Assembly: GCA_016709845.1 (NCBI GenBank)
Contig: JADJMA010000033.1
Location: 1 to 51,865 of the forward strand
From: Flammeovirgaceae bacterium
Lineage (GTDB): Bacteria; Bacteroidota; Bacteroidia; Cytophagales; Cyclobacteriaceae
Reading direction: 5' to 3'
Length of the DNA: 51,865 nt
In this document: positions 1-10,117 of the stretch, in pieces
How positions within the stretch are numbered: position 1 is the first letter of the stretch
Layout of the letters: each line of letters starts with the position of its first letter
Position numbers and translations under genes: made by a program
Notes under the pieces: model-generated
Told to the model about the DNA's origin: nothing
Seen by the model: only the letters and a program-made list of their open reading frames with translations
The model's database searches: none

Positions 1-144
1 GGGCTGGCCCCAAAACGAAACACTAAAATGGCTGAAATGGCTGATTCATTAATCGCGTTCTGGAATGGGGAGTCCAGGGGTACTCATGATATGATCCGGC
101 AGGCAACTGAAAAGGGACTTCGGGTTCAGGTTGTGAGGTTCTAA
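1..144 (+). CDS. SLOG-family (DUF2493-like) protein, C-terminal end
   Basis: The window opens inside a reading frame of 47 codons that ends at the TAA at 142-144. The residues MAEMADSLIAFWNGESRGT followed by DMIRQATEKGLRVQVV match the C-terminal end of DUF2493/SLOG Rossmann-fold proteins, where a conserved alanine-aspartate-alanine region and a glycine-rich S-R-G-T turn precede the last helix. Such proteins bind nucleotides or nucleotide-derived ligands and are common on phages and plasmids. The N-terminal part lies outside the window. The family call rests on this short tail only. Confidence 0.6.
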   Translation, partial: GLAPKRNTKMAEMADSLIAFWNGESRGTHDMIRQATEKGLRVQVVRF

Positions 145-224
145 CCTATCCTGCTTTTTTGAGTGATTTTACTATATGATTACATTAAAAGCACTGGTAT
201 AAATAAATAACTAACAATAAACTT

Positions 225-518
225 ATGCAAGAATATTTTGTAGCTCTTGATACTGATAACTCTAATCAGGTAATCTCAATACTTTCTATTCAATTAGATA
301 AAAAATCTCACATCTCTGCATTGCTTGAAAACAAAAAAGTAAAGTTGGGTTTAACGGCTAAGCTTAAGGGTATTATTGAAGATCACTTCGATGCAGAAAG
401 TGTCAGTATTAACGATATTGAATTCGACAGTAATGACTATTCATTTTCTGTAACCAGTATTGTTGATCAGGACGAGCGGGTGATACAACTTGTTCCTGTT
501 GAAATGGTTAAGATGTAA
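225..518 (+). CDS. hypothetical protein, 97 aa
   Basis: A 97-residue soluble protein rich in Ile, Val, Asp and Ser with no signal peptide, membrane segment or motif I recognise. It starts with ATG after an A-rich leader (ataactaacaataaactt) and ends 331 bp before ssb, with a terminator-like hairpin in between. Its intact frame and codon use look like those of a real gene. Its position between a SLOG protein and ssb suggests a mobile-element backbone gene, but no function can be assigned. Confidence 0.6.
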   Translation: MQEYFVALDTDNSNQVISILSIQLDKKSHISALLENKKVKLGLTAKLKGIIEDHFDAESVSINDIEFDSNDYSFSVTSIVDQDERVIQLVPVEMVKM

Positions 519-849
519 ATAGGGAAGTTACCCGGCCGGGCTTAATAAACTTGGACTGGTAGATAATTGGCGCGCACGTGGGGGTACTACCTAACCAAGA
601 AATAAATAAAATTATAATGTTGATAATCAGTGGCTTATACCCCTTCACTAAAAATATTTTAATAAAAGCGTACTAACAGGGGTGGTAATGGTACTATATA
701 TTTAAAGCCGTTCATTGCGGTATCCGAAAAACCAACGTCCACTACGAGTATTTTATGCAGGAGAGCTGAATAACTATTTAAGCTTTCCTGCATTTACTTT
801 TATTGGTTGCTATTAAAATTCAGTTCAAATCTAAATTATATACAAACTT
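519..849. other. intergenic region upstream of ssb
   Basis: These 331 bp hold no convincing gene. Two structures stand out: a 10-bp GC-rich self-complementary block CCCGGCCGGG at 531-540, unusual in this AT-rich region, and a strong terminator-like hairpin at 755-793. The stretch from 794 to 849 is the likely leader of ssb. I could not place a clear Bacteroidota promoter (TTTG...TAnnTTTG). Confidence 0.5.
755..803 (+). terminator. rho-independent terminator before ssb
   Basis: ATGCAGGAGAGCT (755-767) pairs with AGCTTTCCTGCAT (781-793) with one G/T position inside a 13-bp stem. A 13-nt loop separates the arms, and the T-rich run ttacttttatt follows. It would end transcription coming from the 225-518 gene. 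Confidence 0.65.
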
Positions 850-1295
850 ATGAGTGGAGTAAATAAAGTTATCATTCTTGGACGGCTCGGTAAAGATCCT
901 GAGGTAAGAACATTAGAAAATGGAACCACTGTGGCCAGATTCACAGTTGCAACCTCGGAGACATACAAGGACAAAAACACTGGGGAAAAGGAAATTACAG
1001 AGTGGCATAACATTTGTTTTGTGGCGGGGGTATCGAGGAGGTTGCGGGTAAATACTTAAAGAAAGGTGATCAGGTTTTTATCGAAGGAAAATTATCAACC
1101 AGAAAATGGGAAAAGGATAATATAACCCGGTACACAACAGAAATTATTGGTAGCGAAATGACTTTGATCGGTGGAAAGGGGAACTCAAACGGGACCTCTA
1201 ATCAAGCTCCAGCTCCCGCTTCTTACGCTGGGGTAACGGCTGGAGACCAGGACTCACCCATGACTGCGGGTAAATCAGATGATCTCCCCTTTTAA
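850..1295 (+). CDS. ssb: single-stranded DNA-binding protein (frameshifted in this assembly)
   Basis: Single-stranded DNA-binding OB-fold protein of about 148 residues that coats ssDNA during replication and repair. The start MSGVNKVIILGRLGKDPEVR is the classic SSB N-terminus, and the acidic tail ends in DDLPF, the partner-binding tip. The frame breaks near 1015-1030. Removing one T from the ATTTG run and one G from the GGGGG run restores WHNIVLWRG followed by EEVAGKYLKKG, the normal family sequence. The break is therefore best read as two homopolymer errors. A Gln/Ala/Pro-rich linker precedes the tail. The stop lies 7 bp before the nrdB fragment. Confidence 0.92.
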
Positions 1296-1302
1296 TTTAT
1301 TT

Positions 1303-1462
1303 GAAAGTATAAAAAAACATTCATAACCCATGTGCTGGCTCTTTTGCTGCCAGTGATGGAATTGTTAATGAAAATTTGGCGGAACATTTTTTGAGTGAGG
1401 TCCAGTATACAGAGGCGAAGTTTTTTTACGGATTTCAAATAGCAATTGAAAATATTCATTCC
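1303..1462 (+). pseudogene. nrdB: ribonucleotide reductase class I beta subunit, 5'-side fragment interrupted by the element
   Basis: About 53 codons of the RNR small subunit: TFITHVLAL, AASDGIVNENLAEHFLSEV, EAKFFYGFQIAIENIHS. The Asp of AASD and the Glu and His of IENIHS correspond to iron ligands (E. coli D84, E115, H118 by family alignment). One T is missing from the CTTTTGC run near 1345; restoring it joins THVLAL to FAASDG. Homology stops abruptly after 1462 and resumes at 43320 with EVYSLLID. The first ~85 residues expected upstream are absent and ssb ends 7 bp before. The gene cannot make active enzyme in this state. Confidence 0.88.
1457..1462. repeat. target-site duplication, left copy (CATTCC)
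   Basis: CATTCC here is repeated at 43314-43319. If the element ends are TG...CA, the true duplication is TTCC (1459-1462). A 5-bp duplication ATTCC, usual for Tn7/Tn5053/Mu relatives, is equally compatible because the flanking bases coincide. Removing the element plus one copy restores the nrdB frame. Confidence 0.75.
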
Positions 1463-1487
1463 TGGTTGGGACAATTAAATCTGTGTC
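1463..1487 (+). repeat. left terminal inverted repeat
   Basis: Starts TGGTTGGGACAATTAA. It matches the right terminus, read inward on the opposite strand, at 18 of 25 positions, including the first six bases and the TTAA core. The A/T-rich GACAATTAA core resembles binding sites of TnsB/TniA-type transposases. Confidence 0.75.
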
Positions 1488-1489
1488 AA

Positions 1490-1510
1490 GTGGACAATTA
1501 AAAATATGTT
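1490..1510 (+). repeat. inner transposase-site-like repeat, left end
   Basis: GTGGACAATTAAAAATATG plus TT. It shares GGGACAATTAA/TGGACAATTAA with the terminal repeat 27 bp away and matches the inner right-end repeat (43186-43206, opposite strand) at 17 of 21 positions. Multiple spaced sites at each end are typical of TnsB-class elements. Confidence 0.65.
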
Positions 1511-1677
1511 GCATTTTTACTTCATTTTAGCACATTTCCATTGAATGAGCTATAAGGCCTTTAGAACGTACTGGAATCTAAATTAGGATAGCGCCCAAGC
1601 CTAAAAAAGATATGGTCTGTAACGGCCCCTGATTTGTTACCTCTGGCAAAGGTGGGAGTTTAGGCCAGGTCGATTAA

Positions 1678-2372
1678 CTAAGCTAACAACTTTTCGAGTT
1701 TAACTTTCCACTTCACCCAATCCGGCAGCATCTTCTTTTGTAAGTCAAAAAACTTTTGAGTGTGATCGTGATGCACCAGATGGCATAGCTCATGAACTAC
1801 TACATAATCGATGCACCGTTTGGGTGCCCTAATCAATTCGGGGTTTAAAATAATTTTTCCTTTAGGCGTGCAACTGCCCCACCGTGTAGGCATTGCTTGC
1901 AGATAAATACCACTGGGTTTCACTTTGTATTTTTTAAACTTCTCTATCCATGGCTCAGCAATCTCAATGAATTTCCGTTTGGCTTCTTCCCTATACCACT
2001 TCACCAAGCTTTCTTAACCAGTGCTTTACTTGTGGCGGTAACTTCAATGGTATTGCGTTTACGGTGTACATCATTTTTCTTTCCCTCCTTTACTCCTAGG
2101 TTATACTGACGACCAAGATACAAATGACTTTCACCTGCTACATACTTACGGATAGGTGTCTTCGGATGAAAACTGAGAAAGAAATTCTCTTGCTTTAATA
2201 TCCAGGGAGCACGTTTCCTAACAACAGCTTCAATTTTCCGAAGGGAAGCTCCTTCCGGTGCAGTAACAAGAACCTGTAGTTCTGGCGTGACCGTAATGCC
2301 CAATGATTTTCTATTGGAGTACGTTAACTCAAACTTTATTTCCTTCGAGCCAAACTGAATGCGATGTTCCAT
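1678..2372 (-). CDS. YgjP/DUF45-type metallopeptidase (M48-like), associated with hsdR
   Basis: Predicted zinc metallopeptidase of about 230 residues. The zinc motif HELCHLVHHDHT lies near residues 190-200, preceded by the family signature RWGSC (with T-P-K-G-K-I-I-L-N-P after it). The N-terminal half carries the YSNRKSLGITV pattern of DUF45 proteins. The frame breaks near 2005 (KALVKKAW versus MVKWYREEAKRKF), with an A/G-rich run at the junction; this is probably a one-base error. It is the last gene of the restriction operon and overlaps the end of hsdR. Such genes often sit beside type I hsdR, but their role there is not settled. Confidence 0.82.
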
Positions 2373-5300
2373 TAGCGGTACCTGGAACTTTGGCTACATC
2401 AATACACTTTTCGGCAATACCATCCACCTCCCCGAAAGACAGTGAAATGATATACTTATCACGCACGTCATCAATCAGGTAATCGCCAATGTCAATTTGT
2501 AATTTTCCGGTGATGTTAGATTTATATTGCCAGTCAATAATTGGCTTACCATTATCCAGCACTGCCTTTTCAATTAGCTCATCAATGGCCAATGCAGTTT
2601 GTGTTGCTATCTCTTTTCGAATGGCCGTATCTTGAATCTTTTCAGTCAATGCTTCCATCGAAAGACCATAAAAGGCTTTTGCTGCTTCTTTTCCTTGAAG
2701 AACTTCCGGAATATCTGAATCTGTGTGACTCAACACCGAATCCATAATATCTTTTACCTTATTCAGGTATTGGGCTTCGTTGATGCGACTTTCTTCATAC
2801 TCGCGAATTGTGTCTTTTAACATCTCCGAGAACTTCCGGTAAAATGCCGGGTCTTCATTCATTTTTTCACTGATATGTTTCGCTGTGCGCGAAGCGATCT
2901 TATCTGCTTTGGCCGCTACACCTTCGGTCTTTTCTACTTCGGCTTGAAATTTATCTTTATCAAAAATGTTAACCAGTTCGGTAATCACCTTCACTTCATC
3001 CGTTTGTATATGTGTATCAATTAATTTCTGTATCTGGCCTTCATACTGTCCATAATCTACCGCATCAGAATAGCGTTGAATTACATTAGAACGCAACTTC
3101 CAAAAAAGAAAGACAAATCATCCTTATACCGGTCAATAGTTTTACTTTCTACTTCCTTATGAAACTCAATAGAAGACATAGCTAGCTTCAGTGCCCTGGC
3201 AAAGGCTGCAAGTTTATCATAGAACACGGCACGGATAGCATCATCACGCAACAGTTGCGAGTACGCTTCTGCATCGCGTTTATTAGCTATGGTCTTGAAG
3301 ATGTCCCAAACTTCGGAATGTTTTGTGGTAATTTCTTGATCTCTTCGCGGATATCGGTTAGTGTACCTTGTAAATCGGCTTCATCAAATTCTTCTTCTAG
3401 CGAGGAGTACAACTCTAGGCACTATCTAATTCACCCAACACGCCATATGAGTCAATGATGTAGCCAACTCTTTATCAGGATACACACGATTAACACGGGC
3501 AATGGCTTGCAAAAGTGTATGACTTTTTAAGTTACGTGTTAAATACAAAACGGTGTTCTTTGGCTCATCAAAACCAGTAAGCAGTTTATCTACTACAATA
3601 ATGATTTCCGGCTGCGATGCATTCTTGAATCGGTTGATGATATTGTCCTGATACTTCTTAGGCGTACCATGTTCGTTCATCATCTTTGCCCAAAACTGTT
3701 TTACGCGGTCGCTTGATTTAGCCAAAGCAGTGTCTTCCCCCTTCCTATCCGGTGGCGACATTAGCAACTCAGTACTCACTATCCGATCTCATCCAGAAAT
3801 GTTTTATACTTAGCGCGGCTTCCTTGCTCTGGCAAACCAATTTGTCCTTTAAAAGGTGTTCCTTTCAGCTGTCCCGATAGTGCAGGCTGATGTCCCAGGC
3901 AATAGCATAAATCTTTTGTTCAGCTATGTTTAGTTGATTCACTGGCTAAATTCTTCTTTTTAAATCTGCCTTCTGATAATCATTCAGGGGTTCGCTGATC
4001 ATGCTGAAGAAATTATCAATTGGGCTTTCATTTACTTTTTGAACGGCATAACGACCTTCATAAAGTAACGGTACCACGGCCTTGTCTTTCACAGCCTGAT
4101 CTACTGTGTACGAATCAATAATACCGCCAAATTTCAAAGCCGTGCTCTTGTCTTTTTTAAATAACGGAGTGCCTGTCATAGCAATGTAGCAGGCGTTGGG
4201 TAACGTCTTCTGCATATCGATGTTAAACATACCATGCTGACTGCGGTGACCTTCATCTACCAACACAAAAATATCTAGTGATGATAATGGTTGTTTTAGT
4301 TTCTTTACTGCAGCGTCAAACTTGTTGATGATGGTAGTTATCACTGCATCACCTTTGCTTTCCAATAATTCAATTAACCGCTGCCCGGTGTTGGCATTCT
4401 CAACCGTGCGACCGCACTTGCGAAACGTTTTGGTAATCTGATCATCCAGATCAATGCGGTCGGTAACCAGAATGATTTTAGGATTCCGGATACTCTTCTC
4501 CATGGCAATGGCCTGAGCGAGCATAACCATGGTAAGCGACTTGCCACTGCCCTGTGTGTGCCAGATCACTCCGCCTTTCCGCTTACCTTCTTCCAAATGA
4601 TTAATGCGTTGCAATGTTTTTTTGATTGCAAAGTATTGCTGATAGCGACTGATTTTCTTTTGTCCGTTATCAAAGAGAATAAAATTGAAAACGAGATCAA
4701 GCAAGCGCTCAGGAAGGCAGAGGTTGTGTAAATAGTGATCCTGTAACGTAGGCAAAATCTGTTCAATCTCCGTTGCATCAAAGTGATAACGCACATAGCG
4801 GAAATGATCACTAAAAAGTTTTCTTTTGACTGGATGAGAGAGCCGGTTGATTTTTCAATGTAAGCAGAGTCTCATTATACCGCTTCTCTTCATCTTTACT
4901 TTGAAACTTTTCTTCCCACTTAGCCCAAAACTCTGGCTCTGTTCCGTTGGTAGCATACGAAGCTTGGTCGGTGGCAATACTCAACACAACTTGCGCATAT
5001 ACATATAACGAACGCACTCCATCTTCCTGCTGGTTGCGCAGGTGCTGTGAAATGGCCTGATCGAGTGGCTCCTTCATATCCGGTCGTTTGCACTCGATGA
5101 TGCAGAAAGGAATACCGTTAACAAATAGCACTACATCCGGGCGGTAGTGTTCTTTGCTGGTGCTGCGCATTACACTATATTCTTCCGTTACATGAAATAC
5201 ATTGTTGTTCCAATTTTCCCAATCAATGTATTGCAGAGTGAAACTCTTTTTATCACCATCTACATTTTGCTCCAGCGCTTTGCCAAGGGTTAATAAGTTA

Positions 5301-5600
5301 TAAGCCGATTCACAGGCATTGATATAACCCCTCATTCATGGGTAGATCTTTCAATGCCTGAATGCCATTCTCAATGTTAGAATCACTGAAGACGGATGTT
5401 TTATTGGGCTGATGCGAATGGAATTGATCTCCTTCAATTGCTTACGAAGAATATCTTCCAACAATACGCTAGTCGTTTTTTTCACTGCGAAGCTTCAATG
5501 CCTCCTCTGCCTGGGTTAGATATGTATATCCTAACTTTTGCAAAAGCTGCAATGCTGGGATTTGGCTGATGTGGTCTTCTTTGAAGGAGGGCGTTTCCAT
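2329..5600 (-). CDS. hsdR: type I restriction enzyme, R (motor/endonuclease) subunit, several frameshifts
   Basis: HsdR cleaves unmodified DNA after ATP-driven translocation. The ATG at 5600 opens METPSFKEDHISQIPALQLL, a common HsdR start. The order of motifs is correct: nuclease D and ExK in RPDVVLF and IIECKRP (near 5085-5140); Walker A TQGSGKS (about 4535-4560); motif II VLVDEGHRSQHG (about 4235-4265); motif III AMTGTP; then motif V/VI residues LLTGFDEP and ARVNRVYPDK (about 3480-3600). The C-terminal helical domain follows to 2329. Pieces sit in at least five frames (breaks near 5340-5480, 4800, 3780-3945, 3430 and 3096), yet no domain is missing and total length (~1,085 codons) is normal. 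Assembly error is more likely than decay. Confidence 0.9.
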
Positions 5601-6044
5601 TAAGGCTTACTATTTAATCTTAACCATTGGACGTTAGTGGCTTTGTATTATATCTTTGAGTGTGCTTTACCCCTTGGTAAGGATCCTGCGAAGGTTTCTA
5701 ACGCTGAACCAGAATCAGCGTTAATTCTTAAAATTCAATGGATTCCGGGTGTCCGATCGGTAAAGGTTGTAAAATCAACCCTTTATTTTGGACAATTCAG
5801 GCTTCAATACGGAGAACTCTTTACTCCTAAGCCCTATCCGGATACAGAGAATTCGGGATCCAATACGGAGAATTCTATACGCCTTTAAGTGCACCATAAC
5901 TAGTTGATATCATATTATTTATAATTTTATTACTAATTAATATATTACTTATAGGTTCAATACGGAGAATTCTATTTCCTCTAGCTATAGCTTGTCTAGC
6001 TCTACTTTCAAAGAATACCCCTACAAATACAGAGAGTTCAAGAT
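5601..6044. other. intergenic region with five copies of a 14-bp repeat
   Basis: This 444-bp AT-rich stretch separates hsdR from the upstream AlbA_2 gene. A plus-strand frame of 83 codons (5637-5888) has no recognisable protein and is probably not a gene. The notable content is the repeat set described separately. It may carry a promoter and operator for hsdR, since it is the largest gap in the operon. Confidence 0.5.
5806..6039 (+). repeat. five imperfect direct repeats, AATACRGAGARYTC
   Basis: Copies start at 5806 (AATACGGAGAACTC), 5841 (GATACAGAGAATTC), 5862 and 5959 (both AATACGGAGAATTC) and 6026 (AATACAGAGAGTTC). Spacing is irregular: 35, 21, 97 and 67 bp. Several are preceded by TTC or CC and followed by TAT or TTT. 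All face the same way. They could be operator sites or relics of a longer repeat. Confidence 0.75.
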
Positions 6045-7751
6045 TCATAAGCTCTTCTTAGGTCTGCTATAACTTGATTTTACTAATGCATTACCTCGTA
6101 ATTGTGCATAATTATCTTCTATGGAATATCTAGCTCCCTTTATCTTTCCATCTACCTTCAAAACTTTATCAGCTTTGAGTTTTGTTAATAAGTATTTGAT
6201 TTGATTTCTATTTAATAGATCAGATAGTTGTTCCTCCAAATCTCCAATTTTAAGAGCATTACCTTGCAAAGCATATAGTAGTTGTTCAACTTTAACTACA
6301 TATCTCTTAGCTATACGTAAACCATCATTTACTAGTGCATGATAATCTTCTGATAATGTGTATCGATCCCCATGCCCTGACCTCCGTATCAATCCAGATT
6401 TCTCCAATTGCTCCACTACAGAAGGCTTAAGATTCCTTGATACACCATTTCGAATTTTACAGAGTGTGATGATTTGCTTTCAACTCCCAAGTTGGGGGTT
6501 TACCACTATTTTGATATTGACTTACAAATACATGAAATGCTTTGTCTGTGATTTCAGTTTTCAAAATCAGAGAAACCTGAAAGTTATTCGAGTCTTGCAT
6601 AGTCTGGTTCAGACTTGCCTTCAGAAAGGGTTACTGAAAATATTTTATCAACTCCCTGGCCACTTCTTTCTACTAATCCAGTCTTTTCAAATTCTCTGCC
6701 ATCAGCCGACTTCTGGGTGTGCTACTTATAGTAAGTAGATTCTCTATGGTAACTCCTTTAGAAACCCTCCAGGATTATTAATTATTATTTTAGAAGGATA
6801 CTGCTTGATAAGAACCTCGCTGGCGATGGTGTAATCCCTATGTACAATTGCATTTAGAATACCTTCACGGATAACTTCTTCATTAAAGTCATAGATGTCA
6901 AAAATATATGCACCAGATTGAACTGGATGTTTTCTGTTTAGTGTTGGCTGATTAATCAATTGCCATATCCTATCAATACCAACAAAAAGCGGTTCATCAA
7001 TAGCTTCACGTACATCATGGTGAATCTGAACTTCTGTATTTCTGAACTCCCAAATAGTTTTTGCTTGGGGTAATTTGTCATGAATTACTTCCTTCTTTGC
7101 AAGAAGGAGCAACGCAGCATAATTAAGTTTTTTTCCATCACCAAAAGTTTAAGATCAGTTAATACTTGATCTGCAGGTAATTGTAAAAATGCCTGATTCT
7201 TCTGTTTGCGTGCATAAGATTCTTTCATTTTATTTATAGCGGCTTCATCAAGATCAGCCAGCGAAATACCTTCGCAGATTTTAGCAGAAAAATCAGGTTC
7301 TTGTTCTGAAAGGATGGAAAACATTTCGTCATCACTCATATTCCGAAGACTGTCACCTACTTCTCATCAACGCAACTCCCTCAAACTTCAGCGTCTTCTT
7401 CCAACAGGCCGTGTTGGTATACTGAACAACTAATACTCTAAGTACTTTTTTCGTCAAAAAGTTCCTCCATTCTAACTCTGATGCCTAGACGATTGAATGT
7501 CTCATCCTCCAGAGCTCTAATTCACCTTGCCCAAAATCACCGAACTACTTCATGAGGTAAATCATCTTTCATTCCTAAGACGAGTTTGCCTCCCCCTCAT
7601 TGGCAAACGCAACAACATAGCCCAAAAAAGCATTTTCGTCTTTCTGCCTGATCTCGATGATCACCACCAGTAAAAAGAGTTGCGAGTAGCTTCTTTAAAC
7701 TCAACTTTGTCCTCGCTTTCGCTAAGCTGTTTAAGTTAGTTCTATAGTCAT
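6045..7751 (-). CDS. AlbA_2/Schlafen-like DNA-binding and HATPase-domain protein (COG2865 type), frameshifted
   Basis: A RecG-annotated COG2865-type regulator of about 565 codons. The ATG at 7751 lies 4 bp after the DUF3800 stop. The N-terminal AlbA_2 domain is visible across frames: ESEDKVEFKEATRN, CFLGYVVAFANEGGGKLVLG, then VVG and GALEDE-like residues. SDDEMFSILSEQEPDFSAKI (about 7280-7340) is the usual linker. The HATPase_c_4 part follows with REGILNAIVHRDYTI and IIINNPGGFLKELP (about 6760-6890), then RLMAE and GLVERSGQGVDKIFS, and C-terminal winged-helix material to 6045. At least six frame breaks occur. Family members bind DNA and occur in defence islands and stress regulation; the role here is inferred. 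Confidence 0.78.
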
Positions 7752-7754
7752 GAT

Positions 7755-8726
7755 CTAATGTTCAATGTCATTCGTTTCAATTATAACAACCTCAATAGTT
7801 TCCTCAATGCTTCCGATTTGAGCCACTTCTATTTGCGGAAACCTGTTTACTGCGGGTTTTTCAATAAGCCATTTTTTTGCATTCCATTCATCTGGCCGAA
7901 TGCTCTTATAAAAAAGGGGTAAATCATTTTTCCCTCCTGCATCAATGCAACCTGGACTAATTGCTGATTTACCAATAAGCTTATACCATTTCTCAATAAT
8001 CACAAATTCACCTTCATAACTTTCTTGCACATGGTAAACAGAAAGAAGAAGATACCTATTTATAATGAAGGCTGCCCAATCGGCAAGTTGGATTAATATT
8101 GAAAGATGTGATGGCGAGAAGTAAGGTATATCAATAATTTGATCTAAGCGTTTAGGTTCAACTTTAGACTTCGTCTTGGGAACAAATCCCGTAAACGAAT
8201 CTGTAAAAGCACGGTCTGATGCCAAAATTTTAACGAGATTATCATCATGGGCTTTTTGTTCATCAAATACCACCAACGTCTTGCCCTTATTATTCTTTTT
8301 AGAATCCTGATGTCGTTGCAATGCCAGTAAGACATTAATAGCCCCCGCTTCATAAGGGCATTTAAAAAGCTCAGCAAATTGATTCCCGCTTGCCTTTAGG
8401 TCAAAAAACTTCTGGGTATCAATGGGACAAACCAAGTACTTGCATTTTCTTTCTTCTGTCCACAACAAAATATCTTCTATAAGTTCGAATCTTTTGGCCG
8501 CCTCTACTTTACCCCATTGCTTTCTTCCTCTATAAACGTTAGATGCTTTAAGTTCATTAATCTGAATATCGAGCCCAGTAATTTTATTCACTATTGAAAG
8601 AAATTCTTTCTGTGTTTTAAAGAGTTTGGTCATATCCGTAAGTACACCACAAAGCACCTCAACAGGTTGTTCAGGGTTAAACTTCCTTCCATTGTGACCA
8701 CTTTCGTCTATGTAACAGGAATACAT
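7755..8726 (-). CDS. DUF3800 protein (RNase H-like fold, function unknown)
   Basis: An intact 323-residue protein starting MYSCYIDESGHNG; the Y-I-D-E-S-G motif at the N-terminus is the hallmark of DUF3800. A second conserved acidic segment, TLVVFDEQKAHDD, lies near residues 168-180, and a QLADWAAFIINRYL helix near 225, where other members carry an A-D-W/ADLIA motif. The pattern of separated acidic residues fits an RNase H-like nuclease fold, as proposed for this family. It is one of the few unbroken genes of the operon and is closely followed by the AlbA_2 gene. The family is frequent near restriction systems. Confidence 0.85.
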   Translation of the reverse strand: MYSCYIDESGHNGRKFNPEQPVEVLCGVLTDMTKLFKTQKEFLSIVNKITGLDIQINELKASNVYRGRKQWGKVEAAKRFELIEDILLWTEERKCKYLVCPIDTQKFFDLKASGNQFAELFKCPYEAGAINVLLALQRHQDSKKNNKGKTLVVFDEQKAHDDNLVKILASDRAFTDSFTGFVPKTKSKVEPKRLDQIIDIPYFSPSHLSILIQLADWAAFIINRYLLLSVYHVQESYEGEFVIIEKWYKLIGKSAISPGCIDAGGKNDLPLFYKSIRPDEWNAKKWLIEKPAVNRFPQIEVAQIGSIEETIEVVIIETNDIEH

Positions 8727-8749
8727 TGCTCTACTTTTTTATATTACTA

Positions 8750-9378
8750 TTACCATAACTCCGGCTTTAACCACTTGGTAAGTGCTGACTCGACAAACTT
8801 ACTTTTGAATTGGCCTCCTAATATTTGCTCTTTAGTATTTACATAATCCCTCTTCTCAAGCAATGGGTTTACTAAAATTGAAAAAGGTAGATCTACGGCT
8901 TTGCCTAAGTAACGCTACATAACGCACTTTATCATCACTTGAAAGTTCCTTGGAATTTCGAAGCAAATTTTTGTAACGTACGGTGCCAAAGATTAGCTTA
9001 GATATTCTATTTGGAAGAGAATTATCAGACAACGCATCTTTTACATGTTGAATTAGACTTTGAGTCTCGAATCTAATCGCGAGAACTCTTCTTTTCTGAT
9101 TATCGGATATATTGGTATCCCACATTGCTAAAGACTCGTTTGTAGCGAGGTGCCAGCAACTTATTAAATGCTTTTTTTTCCGCTTCTCAATTTCATATAT
9201 TGGAGGTTCCTTTCGAAAGATCTTTAATTGTTACACACTCCATCTTATCACCAAATTGGTCACTTCTTGCCATCCAGATACTACCTGAATTGAGATATTT
9301 TTCAAGGTGCTCTTTGGATAAAAATCTATACAGATATTTTTCCTTCGGCTCACTTTCCTGATACAATTCCCATTTCAT
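8750..9378 (-). CDS. DUF2971 protein (frameshifted)
   Basis: A protein of about 209 codons. The start carries YLYRFLSKEHLEKYLNSGSIWMARSDQFGD, here given only as the family pattern Y-R-F followed by S-x-x-Q-F-G-D. After a frame break near 9190 comes HLISCWHLATNESLAMWDT, the signature S-C-W-H...E-S-x-A-M-W of DUF2971. AIRFETQSLIQHV follows, the family's V-A-I-x-F stretch. A second break near 8870 restores FNFSKPIA to EKRDYVNTKEQILGGQFKSK and the stop at 8750. DUF2971 proteins have unknown activity and recur in defence loci. Both breaks lie near A-runs. Confidence 0.75.
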
Positions 9379-9404
9379 TTAGTAGAATGTTAAGTTTGTA
9401 TTCT

Positions 9405-9632
9405 CTATCCTTTAGATTTTTTCGGATCAGCACTCTTAGGATAAGTCCTTTCTTCTTGAATCCTTCCATTTTCTTTGTGAATCTTTAATGATCCACCACC
9501 TTGCTCTTTAACAAAATTGGGTGCACTCTTTAGAGCATCACCTTTTGTTTCGTAGACCTTACTTGATCTGTCCGCACCTTGTTGCTTCAATTTCCACTGA
9601 TCGTCTTCTTTAGTTAAATGGTAATTTTTCAT
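9405..9632 (-). CDS. DUF2188 small protein
   Basis: 75 residues, intact. The pattern HLTKEDDQWKLKQQGADRSS, a Lys-Gly-Ala helix, then GGGSLKIHKENGRIQEERTY matches DUF2188, small basic proteins usually ending in an I-H-x-x-D-G-x-I-x-x-x-x-T-Y hairpin. It ends in a lysine-rich tail. The 9635 gene stops 3 bp upstream, so the two are probably translationally coupled. DUF2188 proteins are common in mobile regions; their function is unknown. Confidence 0.8.
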   Translation of the reverse strand: MKNYHLTKEDDQWKLKQQGADRSSKVYETKGDALKSAPNFVKEQGGGSLKIHKENGRIQEERTYPKSADPKKSKG

Positions 9633-9634
9633 AG

Positions 9635-10074
9635 TTATATTTTTTGTTTAATTAATTCTTTAGGAACATCCTTCTCATCTACAACCAAATTGTTGCTTAA
9701 CTGAACTGATTTGGGAGCCGCATTGAGGTAGAAATAAAATCGTGTTACATCATAGCCTTCCTTTCTTGCCTCGTGTATTTTATTTAAGATTGATTTTGAA
9801 ACAGCAAAATCAGTATGCTGGCCGTCATCCATGTGACAGCGATAAATCATTACGTTTGGAATCTTAAAGTCAAAGGTTGTATGATCTTCAAATTTTCCTT
9901 TTAAGAGAAAATCCTCATTTTCAATTATTGAAACTGATTTTGCCTTTTAATTTCGTAAGCTACCGCCCATTTATACTTCCAGTTCGATTCGCTCTCCTTT
10001 CCAGCATGGAACTCATTCGCATACTTCTGGTTATACTCCGAGTTAATAATTTTAAAGTTTACTTGTACTTTCAT
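9635..10074 (-). CDS. hypothetical protein, about 146 aa (one frameshift)
   Basis: Reading from the ATG at 10074 gives MKVQVNFKIINSEYNQKYAN, KWAVAYEIKRQ, then, after one missing A in an A-run near 9945, KSVSIIENEDFLLKGKFEDH and continuous protein to KELIKQKI. The visible C-terminal half (from 9850) is therefore only part of the gene. It looks like a soluble alpha/beta protein with no recognisable motif. It lies between the 10118 gene and the DUF2188 gene, in the middle of the restriction operon. Confidence 0.65.
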
Positions 10075-10117
10075 CTTCTTAAAATCTCAATTTTCAAACT
10101 AATAACACTTCATTAAA

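Noticed and set aside
5637..5888. 83-codon plus-strand frame upstream of hsdR
   Set aside because: It is largely made of the repeat unit and flanking AT-rich DNA, shows no protein-like pattern, and lies opposite the hsdR promoter region.
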